NCBI GenBank assembly: GCA_965240325.2
Contig: OZ251230.1
Span: 930,001-994,000, forward strand
Source: Rebecca billardiae RCC1528
Taxonomy: Eukaryota; Haptophyta
DNA: 64,000 nucleotides
Reading direction: 5' to 3'
The stretch's first letter is position 1; every line of letters begins with the position of its first letter. This document shows, one piece after another, positions 42,898 to 52,678 of the stretch. Under the pieces are notes generated by a model, which searched no databases, was not told the DNA's origin, and saw only the letters and a program-made list of their open reading frames with translations. A program made the translations under genes and the position numbers.

Positions 42898-45800
42898 CTA
42901 CAGCCGATGCCGCCGCCGCCGCCGATCCCAGTGCTCGCCGTTGCGGACGGCGTCACCAAACACGCAGTGGTCCCTCCTCCCGTGACCGATCTTGTTGCAG
43001 ATGCCAAACTTGGGCGCGATCGCTGACTCGCCCTCGTTGCCGAGCGGCGCGTCCTCGCAGCCGCACAGGTCCGGCGGGATGCGCGCATCCGCGCACGTGC
43101 GATTGGGCGGCACGACGTGCTTGGCGAGGTCGAAGGCCCAGGGGACTGGCGGCGCAGCGCGCGTGCGCGGCGCCAGCCAGCCGAGCAGCGTGCGGTGCAG
43201 GTCCAGCCCCGTGATCAGGCGTTGCTCGTTGGCGCGCAGCGCCGCGGCCTGGCGCCCGTCGAGCAGCTGCTCGGGCACGAGCAGCGTCGTCCACGGCGAG
43301 CGGTGCTCCATCTGCACCGACCAATCCGCGTCATGGACGCCCTTCTGCTGCAAGCCGTGGTCGCCGCGTAGCACGGCGATCGTGTCGCCCTGGCTGACAA
43401 GCCGCTCGAGCGCGGCGCGCAGCATGCCGTCCAGCTGCTCCGCACGGCGCGCCTGCCAGCGCGCGGGCGCAGCGCTGTGCGCGGCCATCAGGTTGCCGAA
43501 CGCAAAGCGCGGCACGTCCGGCGCGTACGCGTCCCACAGCTGCTCGAGCTGACGCAGCGGCCAGCGGCCCACGCTCTCGCCGTCCGTGCTCGGGAAGCAG
43601 CTCGGCGGCGTGTCGTAGAAGCGGACACTCACGCCGTTGATGACGTGCTCTGGACGATGGCTGAGCCGGCGCAGGTTGGCTGGCACAGGCACGGTCGGCG
43701 GCTGTGTCGCGAGCGTGCAGAAGAGCCTGTCGAACCGGTGGTCGAACGCAGCCGCCGCGTCGAAGAAGGTGTCCGACAGGACCCACGGCGAGCCCGCGGG
43801 GCAGATCTCCTCGATCACCATCGACACGTACCCGGCCGAGCGCGCGACGTCGTGCAGCCACACGGGCGCCGCGCGCTCGGCGGCGGCGGTGGCTGCGGCG
43901 CCGCCGCCGGCTCGCGCGCGGTTGCCGCGGTCGCACCGCTGCTCGACAGGGTCGGGCCAGCCCGCGACCTTCACCGTCTCGAAGCCGGGCGCCATCGTCG
44001 CGTGCGGCGAGGTGCCCATGCAGCCGGCGAGGAGCGCCATCTGGTTGGCAATCGACGCGGTGCCGAGCACGTTGGCCTTCTCAAAGTCGAACGCTCGCAC
44101 GCGCGCGCTCGGGCGCGCGCTCGGGCCGCTCGCAGCCGCCGACGGTGCCTCCGCCGAGGCGGCGCGCTCGGCCGCGTCCCCGCGCAGCGACTGCACCCAC
44201 GCGAACGCCAGGGGGAGGTGGCGCTGCGCGTACTTGCGCGAGACGGAGTCGAGCTCGAGGATGAGCAGGGAGGGCGGCGCGCGCTCCGTCCGCGCGCCGC
44301 GCCGCTGCTCGCGCGCGGCTGTGGAGCGGCGCACGAGCCGCTGCTGCCGCGCGATGCGCATGTGCACGTCCATCGACGAGGAGGGCTGGGGCGGAGGGCC
44401 GTCGTGGCGCGGCACGCTCGTCACGTTGCACGCCACGATGACAAAGTCCTCATCCGGCCGGAGCGGGCCGAGCTCCGGGCAGCCGCGCCAGCCGCGCGGC
44501 GCGGTGGCGCACTCGCACGCGCTCAGCGTCTGCGCGCTGCCAGCCCGGGGCTGCACGCGCGATCCGTCAGCGCGCGTGGCCAGCGCGGTGCGAGAGACGT
44601 TGGCGTCCTCGTGGCAGGCGTGGATCAAGGCCGGCCGCTTGCCCGTGATCTCGGCCTGCGCGTAGAAGCTCCACAGCGAGGGCAGCACGTGCGGCCGCGG
44701 GCACGCCCCCTCCGCAACGCCGGGCGGCGGGGGCGGCGCGCGGCCGCACCACTCGGGCGGAATGCCCATCTGCGCGCACGGCCGCTCGGCCGGTACGGGC
44801 CGCGGCCCGAGGAGCGACCTGCCCAGCGCGCGCGCCGCCGCCGGCCGCTCGTCCGCGAGGCCGAGCAGCTCGAGCAGCGTCGCGTGCACGTCGAAGTGCG
44901 TCAGCCGCGCGCTCGTCGCGCCCGGCGCGAGCGCGCGGCCGCGCGGCAGCTTGGCAAACAGGATGGGCTCGGCGCGCTCGCGCTCGCCGGGCGCGGTGAG
45001 GAAGTAGGGGCCGTAGTGCAGCCCGTGGTCGGAGAGCACGAGCGTCGCCGTGTCTGTTCGCGCCTGCCACCGCCGGAGGAAGCGGGCGAGCGGCTTGTCC
45101 ACCACGCCCGCCAGCGCCATCGAGTCCTCGTGCGAGTCCACCAGCGAGAGGAACGTGCCAAACGGGCGGCGCGCGCGCTCGTGCGCGGACGCGAACGCCG
45201 TGGCGTAGCCGAGGAGCGCGGCGGCGGCGAGCTGCGAGCCCGCGCAGTTGGGCCGCGCCCACGCCGCGCAGAAGAGCTGCCCGAACTCCTCGCCGTGGCT
45301 CACGTTCGGCCGGAGCGACTGCACCATGTTCGAGTTGGCCACGCAGCCGTCCTCCGACTTGAGCGTCGCGTACCCGCGCGCGCGCAGCCGGTCCCACAGC
45401 CACGGCGTGGCCGCATGCTCGCCCACGCCCTCGCGGCTGCGCAGCGGCATGCCCGCGTACAGCGCCGCCTGGTTCGGGCCCGAGTTCGGCCCGACCACCG
45501 TCAGGTTGCGCAGCTCGGCGTACCCGAGCTCGGCGAGCGCGGCCGCGGTGAGCGGCAGCGAGCGGCGGAAGTGCGCGCGCGAGATCGGGTCGAGCAGCAC
45601 GACGAGCAAGTTGGGCGGCCGCTCGGCGGCCGAGCTGCCGCGGCGGGCACCCGCGGGGCCGCTGCCTGGGGCGGGCCACGGCTGCCCACCCAGACGGCGC
45701 ACGCGCTGCGCGCACACGGGCTGCAGCGGCTCGTTGCTCAGCACGTGCCCCTCAGCCGGCGTGCGCCGTGCGCAGCGCACCCACACGCACGCCACCTCGG

Positions 45801-47859
45801 ACGCCAGCGGGTGTGCCGCTGAGAACCAGACGCGCTCCACCCGAGGGGACGTGGGACCGATGGTGCGCTCGCGGCACGTGAGCTGCAGCGGCCAGCCAGC
45901 CGCGTCGGGCCCGCTCGCCCAGCGCAGCGCAGCGCCGGCCTCCACGGCGCACCCGGCGTACTGGGGCGCTGCTCGCCGGTTGCGCACGTGCACGTACGCG
46001 CTGCGCGCCGGGACGGCCAAGTCCAGGCCCTGCGTCGCAAACAGCAGCGCGCTGCCGCGCACGCGGACGAGCGCGTCGAGCTGGGCGCCGCCTCGCGTCA
46101 GGAGCGTGTTCGGAGGCAGCACGTCGTGCGTGCAGGCGAGCGCCTGCACCTTGTACGCGCGGCGGCGCAGCATGCTCACCGCGCGCTCCGCCGCGCTCGG
46201 CGCGGACGGCGGCATGCGCGGCAGGCCGTCCAGCGCCGGCCGGCCGCGGTCGCAGCCGGGCTGCGCGCCGAGCACGAGGTACGTGATCGTGCTGTGCGCG
46301 AGCAGCCTGCGCGCGGAGAGCAGCGCGCGCTCCTCGCTACCCTCCGCGTCGAGCACCATCAGCAGCACCCAGCCGGGCAGCGCCACCCGCCGCTCGTCAA
46401 ACCAGCGGTCGACGCCAAACACGTCCCGGCCGCTGATCACGTGCACGCGCTGCCCGTTCTCGCGCGCCACGCGCACCACCGCGCTGGAGGCGGCCCACGC
46501 GCCCACGACGACCACGTCGCTGTGCGCGATGCGGCGCGAGAGCGTGCGCTCGAGGAGCTCCGACATCACGAGGCCCGGCGCGAGCACGCGCGCGCCGTCG
46601 CACCGCGTGCGCCTCCTGGCGAGGGGCGACCCGCGCACCGCCACCTCGCGCGTCCGCGTCGAGCCGCTGCTCCGGGCGAGGCGCAGCGCCCCAGCCGGCC
46701 GCGAGGTGCTGCCGCTCCGGCGCGGCGCTGCGGCCGGCTGGGTGCTGATGCTGACCGCGCGCTGGAAGGTCGGGGGCGCGGCCTGGCGGATGAGTATCTC
46801 GAGCCTTCTCGCCGCATGGCGTGCAATCGACAAAGGGCAGTAGCGCGCGGCGCAGAAGACGTGCGACACGTGCGCGCCCGCGCGCGCAAACACGAGGTCG
46901 TTGCTCAGCGTCAGCTGTGCGCCCGCGTGCGCGGTGTGGCACGTCGAGTTGCACACGACGCCGCGCTCGACCGCGCGGGCCCAGACGGAGCCGCGGCCGT
47001 ACAGGATGCTCTGCGCGTCGAGCGCGGTGGGCATCACCAGCGCGCGCTCCGCCGAGGCGGCGCGCAGGCTGAGCAGGTCCACCTGCTCCCGCCCCGGCAC
47101 CGACGGGTGCGCCATGTCGCACAGGCTGTGCGTGTCCTCCGCGCCCAGTAGGCCGATGTGCCGCGTGTACGCGGGCACCGTGCGGTTCGAATCGCCGGGG
47201 TAGACGCGGAGTCGCTCCGCTCCGAAGATCTCGCGCAGCTTGCGCTCCGCCAGCTTCTGGGACGGCCGGTCCATCCGGTCAAAGGACTGGACCCGCGTGT
47301 GCGGACTCGCCGTCAGGAAGAGCGCCGCCGAATGGCCCGCGTTGAAGCCCGTCTCGCAGATGGTGAGGGGCGTGGGCCCGTGCGCTTCGGCGAGGGCGTC
47401 CAGATGCAGCAGCACGAACGCCACTTGCTCCGGGTACAGGTAGATGCCCCCGGAGATCTTGGTCTGCCGCCGGACCCGCTTCGACGCCGCGTGCGTGCCG
47501 CTCAGCGACGGCGAGATCGTGCGCTCGATCTCGGCCCACGCGCTACACACGGCACACAGCCGCTCGCGCAGGCGCCGAGGGCCATTCTGCAGCGCCTCCA
47601 TCAGCGGACCGTGCGACTCGAACGCCTGGCGCATGCTGTGCGCCGTCCAGAAGGCGTTGTCCAAGACGAGGTCGGCGATGCCCTCACACATTGAGTGGCT
47701 GTGCGTCCAGCCCGAGCCGCACGAGGGCCGCACCTTGTGCGACCAGCTGGTGTTGGCGTGGTCTGACCCCGCACCGAGCGCACCGAAGCGAAGGCCGACG
47801 AGAAGCAGCAGCGCGCGCGCCACGAGCTCGAGCAGCGACGACTGACAGCGCCGGCCCAT
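42898..47859 (-). CDS. Methyltransferase-like protein with two tandem DUF229/sulfatase-like domains
   Basis: 1653 residues in one exon. Start at 47859 (MGRRCQSSLLELVARALLLL, signal peptide); the frame continues upstream without good composition. Residues about 150-270 resemble a class I SAM methyltransferase (LTICETGFNAGHSAALFL, then FDRMDRP). About 400-640 is a second region with methyltransferase-like strands (LPGWVLLMVLDAEGSEERAL). Two alkaline-phosphatase-superfamily domains of DUF229 type follow: PPNLLVVLLDPISRAHF (about 745) to VLSDHGLHYG (about 941), and PPSLLILELDSVSRKYA (about 1193) to VLRGDHGLQQKG (about 1495). Each has the DxxSR nucleophile-region motif and the late Asp-His metal pair. 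A role in modifying secreted glycans is plausible, but the substrate is unknown. A pyrimidine-rich tract lies upstream. Confidence 0.8.
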   Translation of the reverse strand: MGRRCQSSLLELVARALLLLVGLRFGALGAGSDHANTSWSHKVRPSCGSGWTHSHSMCEGIADLVLDNAFWTAHSMRQAFESHGPLMEALQNGPRRLRERLCAVCSAWAEIERTISPSLSGTHAASKRVRRQTKISGGIYLYPEQVAFVLLHLDALAEAHGPTPLTICETGFNAGHSAALFLTASPHTRVQSFDRMDRPSQKLAERKLREIFGAERLRVYPGDSNRTVPAYTRHIGLLGAEDTHSLCDMAHPSVPGREQVDLLSLRAASAERALVMPTALDAQSILYGRGSVWARAVERGVVCNSTCHTAHAGAQLTLSNDLVFARAGAHVSHVFCAARYCPLSIARHAARRLEILIRQAAPPTFQRAVSISTQPAAAPRRSGSTSRPAGALRLARSSGSTRTREVAVRGSPLARRRTRCDGARVLAPGLVMSELLERTLSRRIAHSDVVVVGAWAASSAVVRVARENGQRVHVISGRDVFGVDRWFDERRVALPGWVLLMVLDAEGSEERALLSARRLLAHSTITYLVLGAQPGCDRGRPALDGLPRMPPSAPSAAERAVSMLRRRAYKVQALACTHDVLPPNTLLTRGGAQLDALVRVRGSALLFATQGLDLAVPARSAYVHVRNRRAAPQYAGCAVEAGAALRWASGPDAAGWPLQLTCRERTIGPTSPRVERVWFSAAHPLASEVACVWVRCARRTPAEGHVLSNEPLQPVCAQRVRRLGGQPWPAPGSGPAGARRGSSAAERPPNLLVVLLDPISRAHFRRSLPLTAAALAELGYAELRNLTVVGPNSGPNQAALYAGMPLRSREGVGEHAATPWLWDRLRARGYATLKSEDGCVANSNMVQSLRPNVSHGEEFGQLFCAAWARPNCAGSQLAAAALLGYATAFASAHERARRPFGTFLSLVDSHEDSMALAGVVDKPLARFLRRWQARTDTATLVLSDHGLHYGPYFLTAPGERERAEPILFAKLPRGRALAPGATSARLTHFDVHATLLELLGLADERPAAARALGRSLLGPRPVPAERPCAQMGIPPEWCGRAPPPPPGVAEGACPRPHVLPSLWSFYAQAEITGKRPALIHACHEDANVSRTALATRADGSRVQPRAGSAQTLSACECATAPRGWRGCPELGPLRPDEDFVIVACNVTSVPRHDGPPPQPSSSMDVHMRIARQQRLVRRSTAAREQRRGARTERAPPSLLILELDSVSRKYAQRHLPLAFAWVQSLRGDAAERAASAEAPSAAASGPSARPSARVRAFDFEKANVLGTASIANQMALLAGCMGTSPHATMAPGFETVKVAGWPDPVEQRCDRGNRARAGGGAAATAAAERAAPVWLHDVARSAGYVSMVIEEICPAGSPWVLSDTFFDAAAAFDHRFDRLFCTLATQPPTVPVPANLRRLSHRPEHVINGVSVRFYDTPPSCFPSTDGESVGRWPLRQLEQLWDAYAPDVPRFAFGNLMAAHSAAPARWQARRAEQLDGMLRAALERLVSQGDTIAVLRGDHGLQQKGVHDADWSVQMEHRSPWTTLLVPEQLLDGRQAAALRANEQRLITGLDLHRTLLGWLAPRTRAAPPVPWAFDLAKHVVPPNRTCADARIPPDLCGCEDAPLGNEGESAIAPKFGICNKIGHGRRDHCVFGDAVRNGEHWDRRRRRHRL

Positions 47860-48072
47860 ATGCCTTGCCACTTTTTGAGCCCTGTTCGGAGCCTTCTTTG
47901 GGCGGCTTGGTGCGAGGTGGAGAGTGACGGGCGCGCACGACGAACTCGCCAGATGCGTACGCGGGGTCGAGTAGCCCCGCCCCCGCCACGCGCCAGCCCT
48001 GTCCGTCCGCTCAACGGTGTCCCGTCCGTGGCTTGGTGCGCTGACCCATCGTCGCAAAATAATAATGGCAGG

Positions 48073-48086
48073 CCCCTTATAACGGG
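48073..48086 (-). promoter_or_regulatory. Candidate TATA-like element upstream of methyltransferase-sulfatase gene
   Basis: On the gene strand this reads CCCGTTATAAGGGG, about 215 bp before the ATG. The sirtuin foldback arm has CCCGTTATAAAGGGG at 41265-41279, about 150 bp before its ATG. Functional role inferred from position and sharing only. Confidence 0.35.
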
Positions 48087-48109
48087 GGTGGACTCCATTT
48101 TTAACTTTG

Positions 48110-48230
48110 CGACGGCGCGAAAAGGGAAAGAGAGAGGGAGGAAGAGGGAGGAAGAAGGGGGAGAAGAGGGAGGGGAAAAGAGGGAGAAAGGAAAGAGAGA
48201 GGGAGGAATCGGAGGATGTGAATATGCGGT
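48110..48230 (+). repeat. Purine-rich tract (GGGA/GGAA)n
   Basis: About 120 bp almost pure A/G on the plus strand, which is pyrimidine-rich on the strand of the gene starting at 47859. Similar shorter tracts flank 52679 and 54142. 48231-49950 downstream shows no supported gene. Confidence 0.85.
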
Positions 48231-49956
48231 TATCACTCTCACGCGGGCCGCACCGGCGGTCGGCGGAGGTGTCACTCACCGTCAGCCCACGGCGCCACAA
48301 CGGTACTTACCGCGCGCCTCACCGCAGTCACCGCTGCTTACCACTGCTACGCCAGCACAGTCCCTGCGGCCTGCCTGATTGCGCGCGCGCCCACGCCCAC
48401 GCGGCACACGGCCACGCACCCGGCCACACCTGCCACACGCACTGTCAGCAGTGGGGCGGTGCGCGCGGCCGGGCACACGCGCCGGCCACGGCCGCAACCT
48501 CGCGCGACGGCCACTGCTGTGGCGCCACTGCTGCGGCGCCGCACGCGGGTGCTGCTCCGCGCGCGCGGCTCTCTCCCCCTCCGCCGCGATGATACACACC
48601 GCGCGCAGCACGCGTCGCTGCGCCCGTGCGCCGTGGGCACACATAATCCAGGTTGAGCGGTCGCCGAGGTGTTGGCGAGGAGCGCCGCCGCCAGCGCAGT
48701 CATCGGCTGTAACACTCGACCCACCGCCACCAGCCGCATCGCTTGGACTGGCACCGTCATGGCGACAGACGGCGTGAGGGGGCGATGCAGGCGGGTTGCT
48801 GTAAGCGACAGTGTCCCGGCCGCGCTCCGCTCACGCAGTGCCATCCGCTGCGCCATTAGCACAGCGACTCACGCCGCACTGCCAGCATGCACTGCCCTGT
48901 CCTGAGACTTAGCGGAACTTGCATTGGCTGCTGTCATCGGCAGTGCCATCACTGTCACTGCCAAACTGTCGAGAGGTGCACATGAAGCAGCGGCTCCGGC
49001 CGTGACGCGCGGCCCTCTAATCTCGTCTATCCCGTATCCGTACTTCTGAGTAAATTTGACTGAGTAGTGAGTATGATTCTATATCATCAGTGAGTGGCTG
49101 GAGCGTGCCTCACTCGAGTCTCGATGCTGCCGGCGCTGCGGCGCAGTCGCCAGTCGGCGCCGTGCCATGTGGCACATGATGCCGATCAGCCGATCAGAAG
49201 CTGAAGCGTGATGAAGACGATAACACGGCGCCGGCAAAGCAGGACTTGAGAGCACTGCAGCACTCTGCACTGCTACGTCGCGACGACAATGAGATGGAGA
49301 ACAACTACGCAGGTGAGCGCCAAATGGCAGCAGCAGCTGACGGTGCGCAGCAGCCGATTGCGTTTCGCCGTTATGCCCAGGCAGCATATCCCGGCGGGGC
49401 GTTGTGATGTTGAGATGATTGACCTCGTTGAAGCGCGCTCGGCCGCACCTCGACCACCGCACAACGATGCAGATTGGCGGCGTGAGCGTAGCAGTGGCCA
49501 CAAGATCGCTCGCAGCTTCAGGCGACCCACACACGGCGAGCTCGATGCAAGACGTGAAATGTATGCGAGAGTGGCGAGCGCTCGCCTGACTCGCGAAGAC
49601 GCCAGACGATGGGGGTGTCGGAACACCCGAATCATCGTCACCCGCCCGTGCGAGAGCGCGCGCTGCGACCCGGCCGCGTGGCCACTGCGAGGAGCGGATG
49701 GAGGAGACGATCCTGCCATCGGAAAGGGTTGAGCAGAGCTCCCTGCTCACGATGCATCGCATCGCATCGGGATATCAAGCCGCTGGAACGCCCGCAGGCC
49801 GCGGAACCCGCACGAGCGTGGCTGACGAAAGACATGATGCGTTGACGCGTCGTGCCAAACCGGGCCGCGAGGGCCGGTGCGCTTCGCGAACCGTCGCAAC
49901 TTTCGTCCATATCTGGAGACTGGTGTTTGGTATGAGCGAGCGGCTTCTCTATTGAA

Positions 49957-50124
49957 CCCAGTGCCACCTCTATTCGAACCCAGTGCCACCTCTAAGTGAC
50001 CCAGTGCCACCCTTCTATGAACCCAGTGCCACTTCTTCTATGATGACATATGGGGACCCAGTGCCACTGCTACCCGCCTGGCACTGGGTTTGCTATTGAT
50101 TTTCATATGGTAACCCAGTGCCAC
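49957..50124 (+). repeat. Interspersed CCCAGTGCCAC motif array
   Basis: CCCAGTGCCAC occurs six times (49957, 49979, 50000, 50022, 50057, 50114). The first four recur every 21-22 bp, and a nearly inverted copy (TGGCACTGGG) is at 50079-50088. The spacers differ between copies. It lies about 380 bp beyond the 3' end of the carnitine acyltransferase gene. Function unknown. Confidence 0.9.
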
Positions 50125-50500
50125 CCACCCCCGGCACAGAAGGCCTGCCATAATAATAATGACGAATCGAATGATCATCGCGACATCGCATGCACAATTT
50201 TTATCGTCCGTTGATCCGGCCAATCCGGCGAGGGTGGATCGAAGGTTTAGGCCGGGTGTGTCTGAGTCCCGTGACTTGACAGGACACAGGTGCACGTCGC
50301 TGTCGTCGTCGCAGCGAGCTTTGTACTCGTCGTGCACGTGCTGACACGCAGATGCGCTGCCCAGCCAGGCTGCGCCTACTTGTCGCATTGGCAGAGTATC
50401 ATATGTCTCAGCAGCGAGCCAGTGACGAGGCGCACGGCCCTCAGCAAGCTCAGACGCTGATGCTGGCGGCATCAGCCGCAGCGCGACGCGGCGCTCACAG

Positions 50501-52585
50501 TCACGGCGAGACGCGATGGCCCACGCGGTCACGGATCGCGTCCGCGTCCGAATCTCGCCGCGGGCCGAGCGCGAAGAAGCCGGACGAGTTGTCGCGCACC
50601 AGCCCCTCCGGCGGCGGGTCGGCGTCTTCCACGCCGTCGAAGAAGCCGTAGCCGTGCGACTCTGCCTCCGCCCCCCGCCGCCGCTTCGCCACCCGCGCGA
50701 GCACGTCGCGCATGCCGTGCAGCGTCTCGCCGAGCGTGCGCAGGAAGCGCGCCGTCTGCCGGTGCTTGGACGACGCGCAGAAGGAGAGCGCCTGCTCCTT
50801 GATGATGTAGCCGACGCCGAACCCGTCGGGCACGACGGGCCCGAAGCCGAAGAGGCGGAGCGCGGGGTTGCCGCAGTTGGAGGTGGAGAGCACGGTGTGG
50901 TTGAGCGCGCGCCAGCCCTCGTCCTCGAAGATTGCGGGCACGCGCGCGTCCGTGCCCGCCGCCGAGCGCTGCCACAGCTGGCGCAGCGCGTACAGGTGGC
51001 GGTCGACGCCGTGGCCGACCGAGGCGGCCTTGACGAGCTCGACGATCGACTCGAGCGCGTCGCGCAGCGCGCTCGCCTTGACGTCGTCGCCCACGTCGCT
51101 CGCCCACACGCGGACGAACTTGGCGGCGGGGTCGCTCATCGTGCGCGCCGCCTCGGTGCGGCCGTGCAGGAACGCCTTGGTCTGCACGGGCTCGTACACG
51201 CACGGCACCTGCCCGTACAGGCAGTAGAGCGCCGCCATCAGCGCGAGCTGCACGAACGCGTCGGGCGAGGCCTTGAGCCGCGTGACGGCGAGCTTGCCGA
51301 ACGCGTCGAACTCGAGCGTGCGCGTGTCGTGCTGCTGCACGAGGTCCGAGAGCAGCACCTCCGCGAAGCGGATGTGCTGCCGCAGCCGCGAGCCGCGCTC
51401 CACGTCCCAGCTGATCCGGCGCGGCCACGTGTCCGGCTCGCCGCGCCCCGCGCGCAGCCCGGTCGTGTCCTGCCGCACGAGCCGCCGGCCGTGGCCGTCG
51501 GCCTGCAGCTTGGGGTCGACGCCGGTGGTGATCTTCGAGGCGAAGCGCATGATCGTCTCCGCGAACACGTCGGACACGAAGCGCAGCACCGTGTGCCCGT
51601 CCGTGCGCGTGTGCTCAAAGTTGACGCCGGCGACGCCGTTGGCGCACACGATCACCTGCAGCTTGTCGTACCAGCGGTTGGTCATGCTGCCGCACTGCAC
51701 GCCGTCGCGCAGGCGGTACTGGCCGTGCAGCATGGTGCGCGCGATGTCGTCGCCCGTGTCCGGCTTGTCGTCGTCGAGGCACAGCACGAACAGGGCCGAG
51801 TCCACGGTGCGCAGCGTGCTCGCGTTGGCCGGCGTGCGCGCGAGCTGCTCGCGCGCGGCCGCCCAGCGCGGCCGCGCCTCGGTCGTGAGCACGCCGATCG
51901 AGCTGAGCAGCATGTCGTCGGCGCTGAGCTTCTCGTTGTGCGCGGCCGCGTCGCGCAGGATGCGCCCAAAGTTGTCGCACAGGTGCGCCTCCGACAGGCA
52001 CACCTCGCCGTCGTCCCACAGCACGTCGAAGTAGTACAGCAGCCCCTTCGACATCACCACGATGTGCCGCGACGCCGGGAACGACTCGATGCGGTCGTCG
52101 TGGTCGGTGGGCACGCGCGCGCAGCCGAAGAGCGTGCGGTACTGCTCCATGCACAGCGGCTTGCCCCGCCACGTGTCCACGTCGAGCGCCTCGCGCCGCA
52201 GCTTGGCGTAGAAGTGCAGCGCGCTGATCGTGAGCGACGCTGCGCGCGAGATCTGCGGCGACGACGGCATCACGGCGTGCGGCGTGGGGTCGTCGGCGAG
52301 GACGAAGAACGGGTTCACGTTGAGCACGACGCTCGCGTCCGACATGAGGTACGCCTCGTTCCAGAACTCCTCGATGTACGACGCCTTGTCGCGCGCGTAC
52401 GCCACGAGCTGCGCCTGCAGCTGCGGCCCTTCCTTGGTGAGGAAGGTCTCGACCACCTGCTGCGTCTTGCCGAGCTGCTCGGGCGAGAGGAGCGGCGTGA
52501 CGGCGGCCAGGTAGCGCCTGCACGTGTCCTCGAGCGGAGGGATCGGGAGCTTGGGCAGCGTCGACTGGTGCGAGTACATCGCCAT
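50501..52585 (-). CDS. Carnitine/choline O-acyltransferase family protein
   Basis: Transfers acyl groups between CoA and carnitine (peroxisome or mitochondrion). 694 residues, single exon, start MAMYSHQSTLPKLPIPPLED at 52585, typical of the family whose N-terminus reads LPxLPIPPLxxT. The catalytic site is NFEHTRTDGHTVLRF with H325. CoA/carnitine-binding segments are visible: AFGKLAVTRLKASPDAFVQL, CVYEPVQTKAFLHGRTE, and STSNCGNP...GFGPVVPDGFGVGY (the STS motif and a conserved Gly-rich strand). The TDG after the His-Thr follows the fungal/algal CrAT pattern rather than the animal one. The tail ends RVGHRVSP; no clear peroxisomal SKL. A dispersed repeat begins 93 bp upstream. Confidence 0.93.
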   Translation of the reverse strand: MAMYSHQSTLPKLPIPPLEDTCRRYLAAVTPLLSPEQLGKTQQVVETFLTKEGPQLQAQLVAYARDKASYIEEFWNEAYLMSDASVVLNVNPFFVLADDPTPHAVMPSSPQISRAASLTISALHFYAKLRREALDVDTWRGKPLCMEQYRTLFGCARVPTDHDDRIESFPASRHIVVMSKGLLYYFDVLWDDGEVCLSEAHLCDNFGRILRDAAAHNEKLSADDMLLSSIGVLTTEARPRWAAAREQLARTPANASTLRTVDSALFVLCLDDDKPDTGDDIARTMLHGQYRLRDGVQCGSMTNRWYDKLQVIVCANGVAGVNFEHTRTDGHTVLRFVSDVFAETIMRFASKITTGVDPKLQADGHGRRLVRQDTTGLRAGRGEPDTWPRRISWDVERGSRLRQHIRFAEVLLSDLVQQHDTRTLEFDAFGKLAVTRLKASPDAFVQLALMAALYCLYGQVPCVYEPVQTKAFLHGRTEAARTMSDPAAKFVRVWASDVGDDVKASALRDALESIVELVKAASVGHGVDRHLYALRQLWQRSAAGTDARVPAIFEDEGWRALNHTVLSTSNCGNPALRLFGFGPVVPDGFGVGYIIKEQALSFCASSKHRQTARFLRTLGETLHGMRDVLARVAKRRRGAEAESHGYGFFDGVEDADPPPEGLVRDNSSGFFALGPRRDSDADAIRDRVGHRVSP

Positions 52586-52678
52586 TGGCCGAGGAGCCGT
52601 CGTCGCATTCCTTTGGTCGGCTGGTGCGCCGTCGTCGTCGGGTTGAAGGGGGGAAAAGGAATAAAGGGGGAAAAGGAA

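Noticed and set aside
43477-45822. 781-codon plus frame opposite the methyltransferase-sulfatase gene
   Set aside because: Arg/Val/Ala-rich shadow of the coding strand without domains.
49079-49762. 227-codon antisense frame and overlapping plus frames
   Set aside because: No motif in any. One plus-strand patch (MENNYAGERQMAAAADGAQQ) looks protein-like but meets stops within 50 codons; possibly a decayed element, not supportable.
49957-50124. CRISPR-like array of CCCAGTGCCAC
   Set aside because: Motif too short, spacers irregular, one copy inverted, eukaryotic context.
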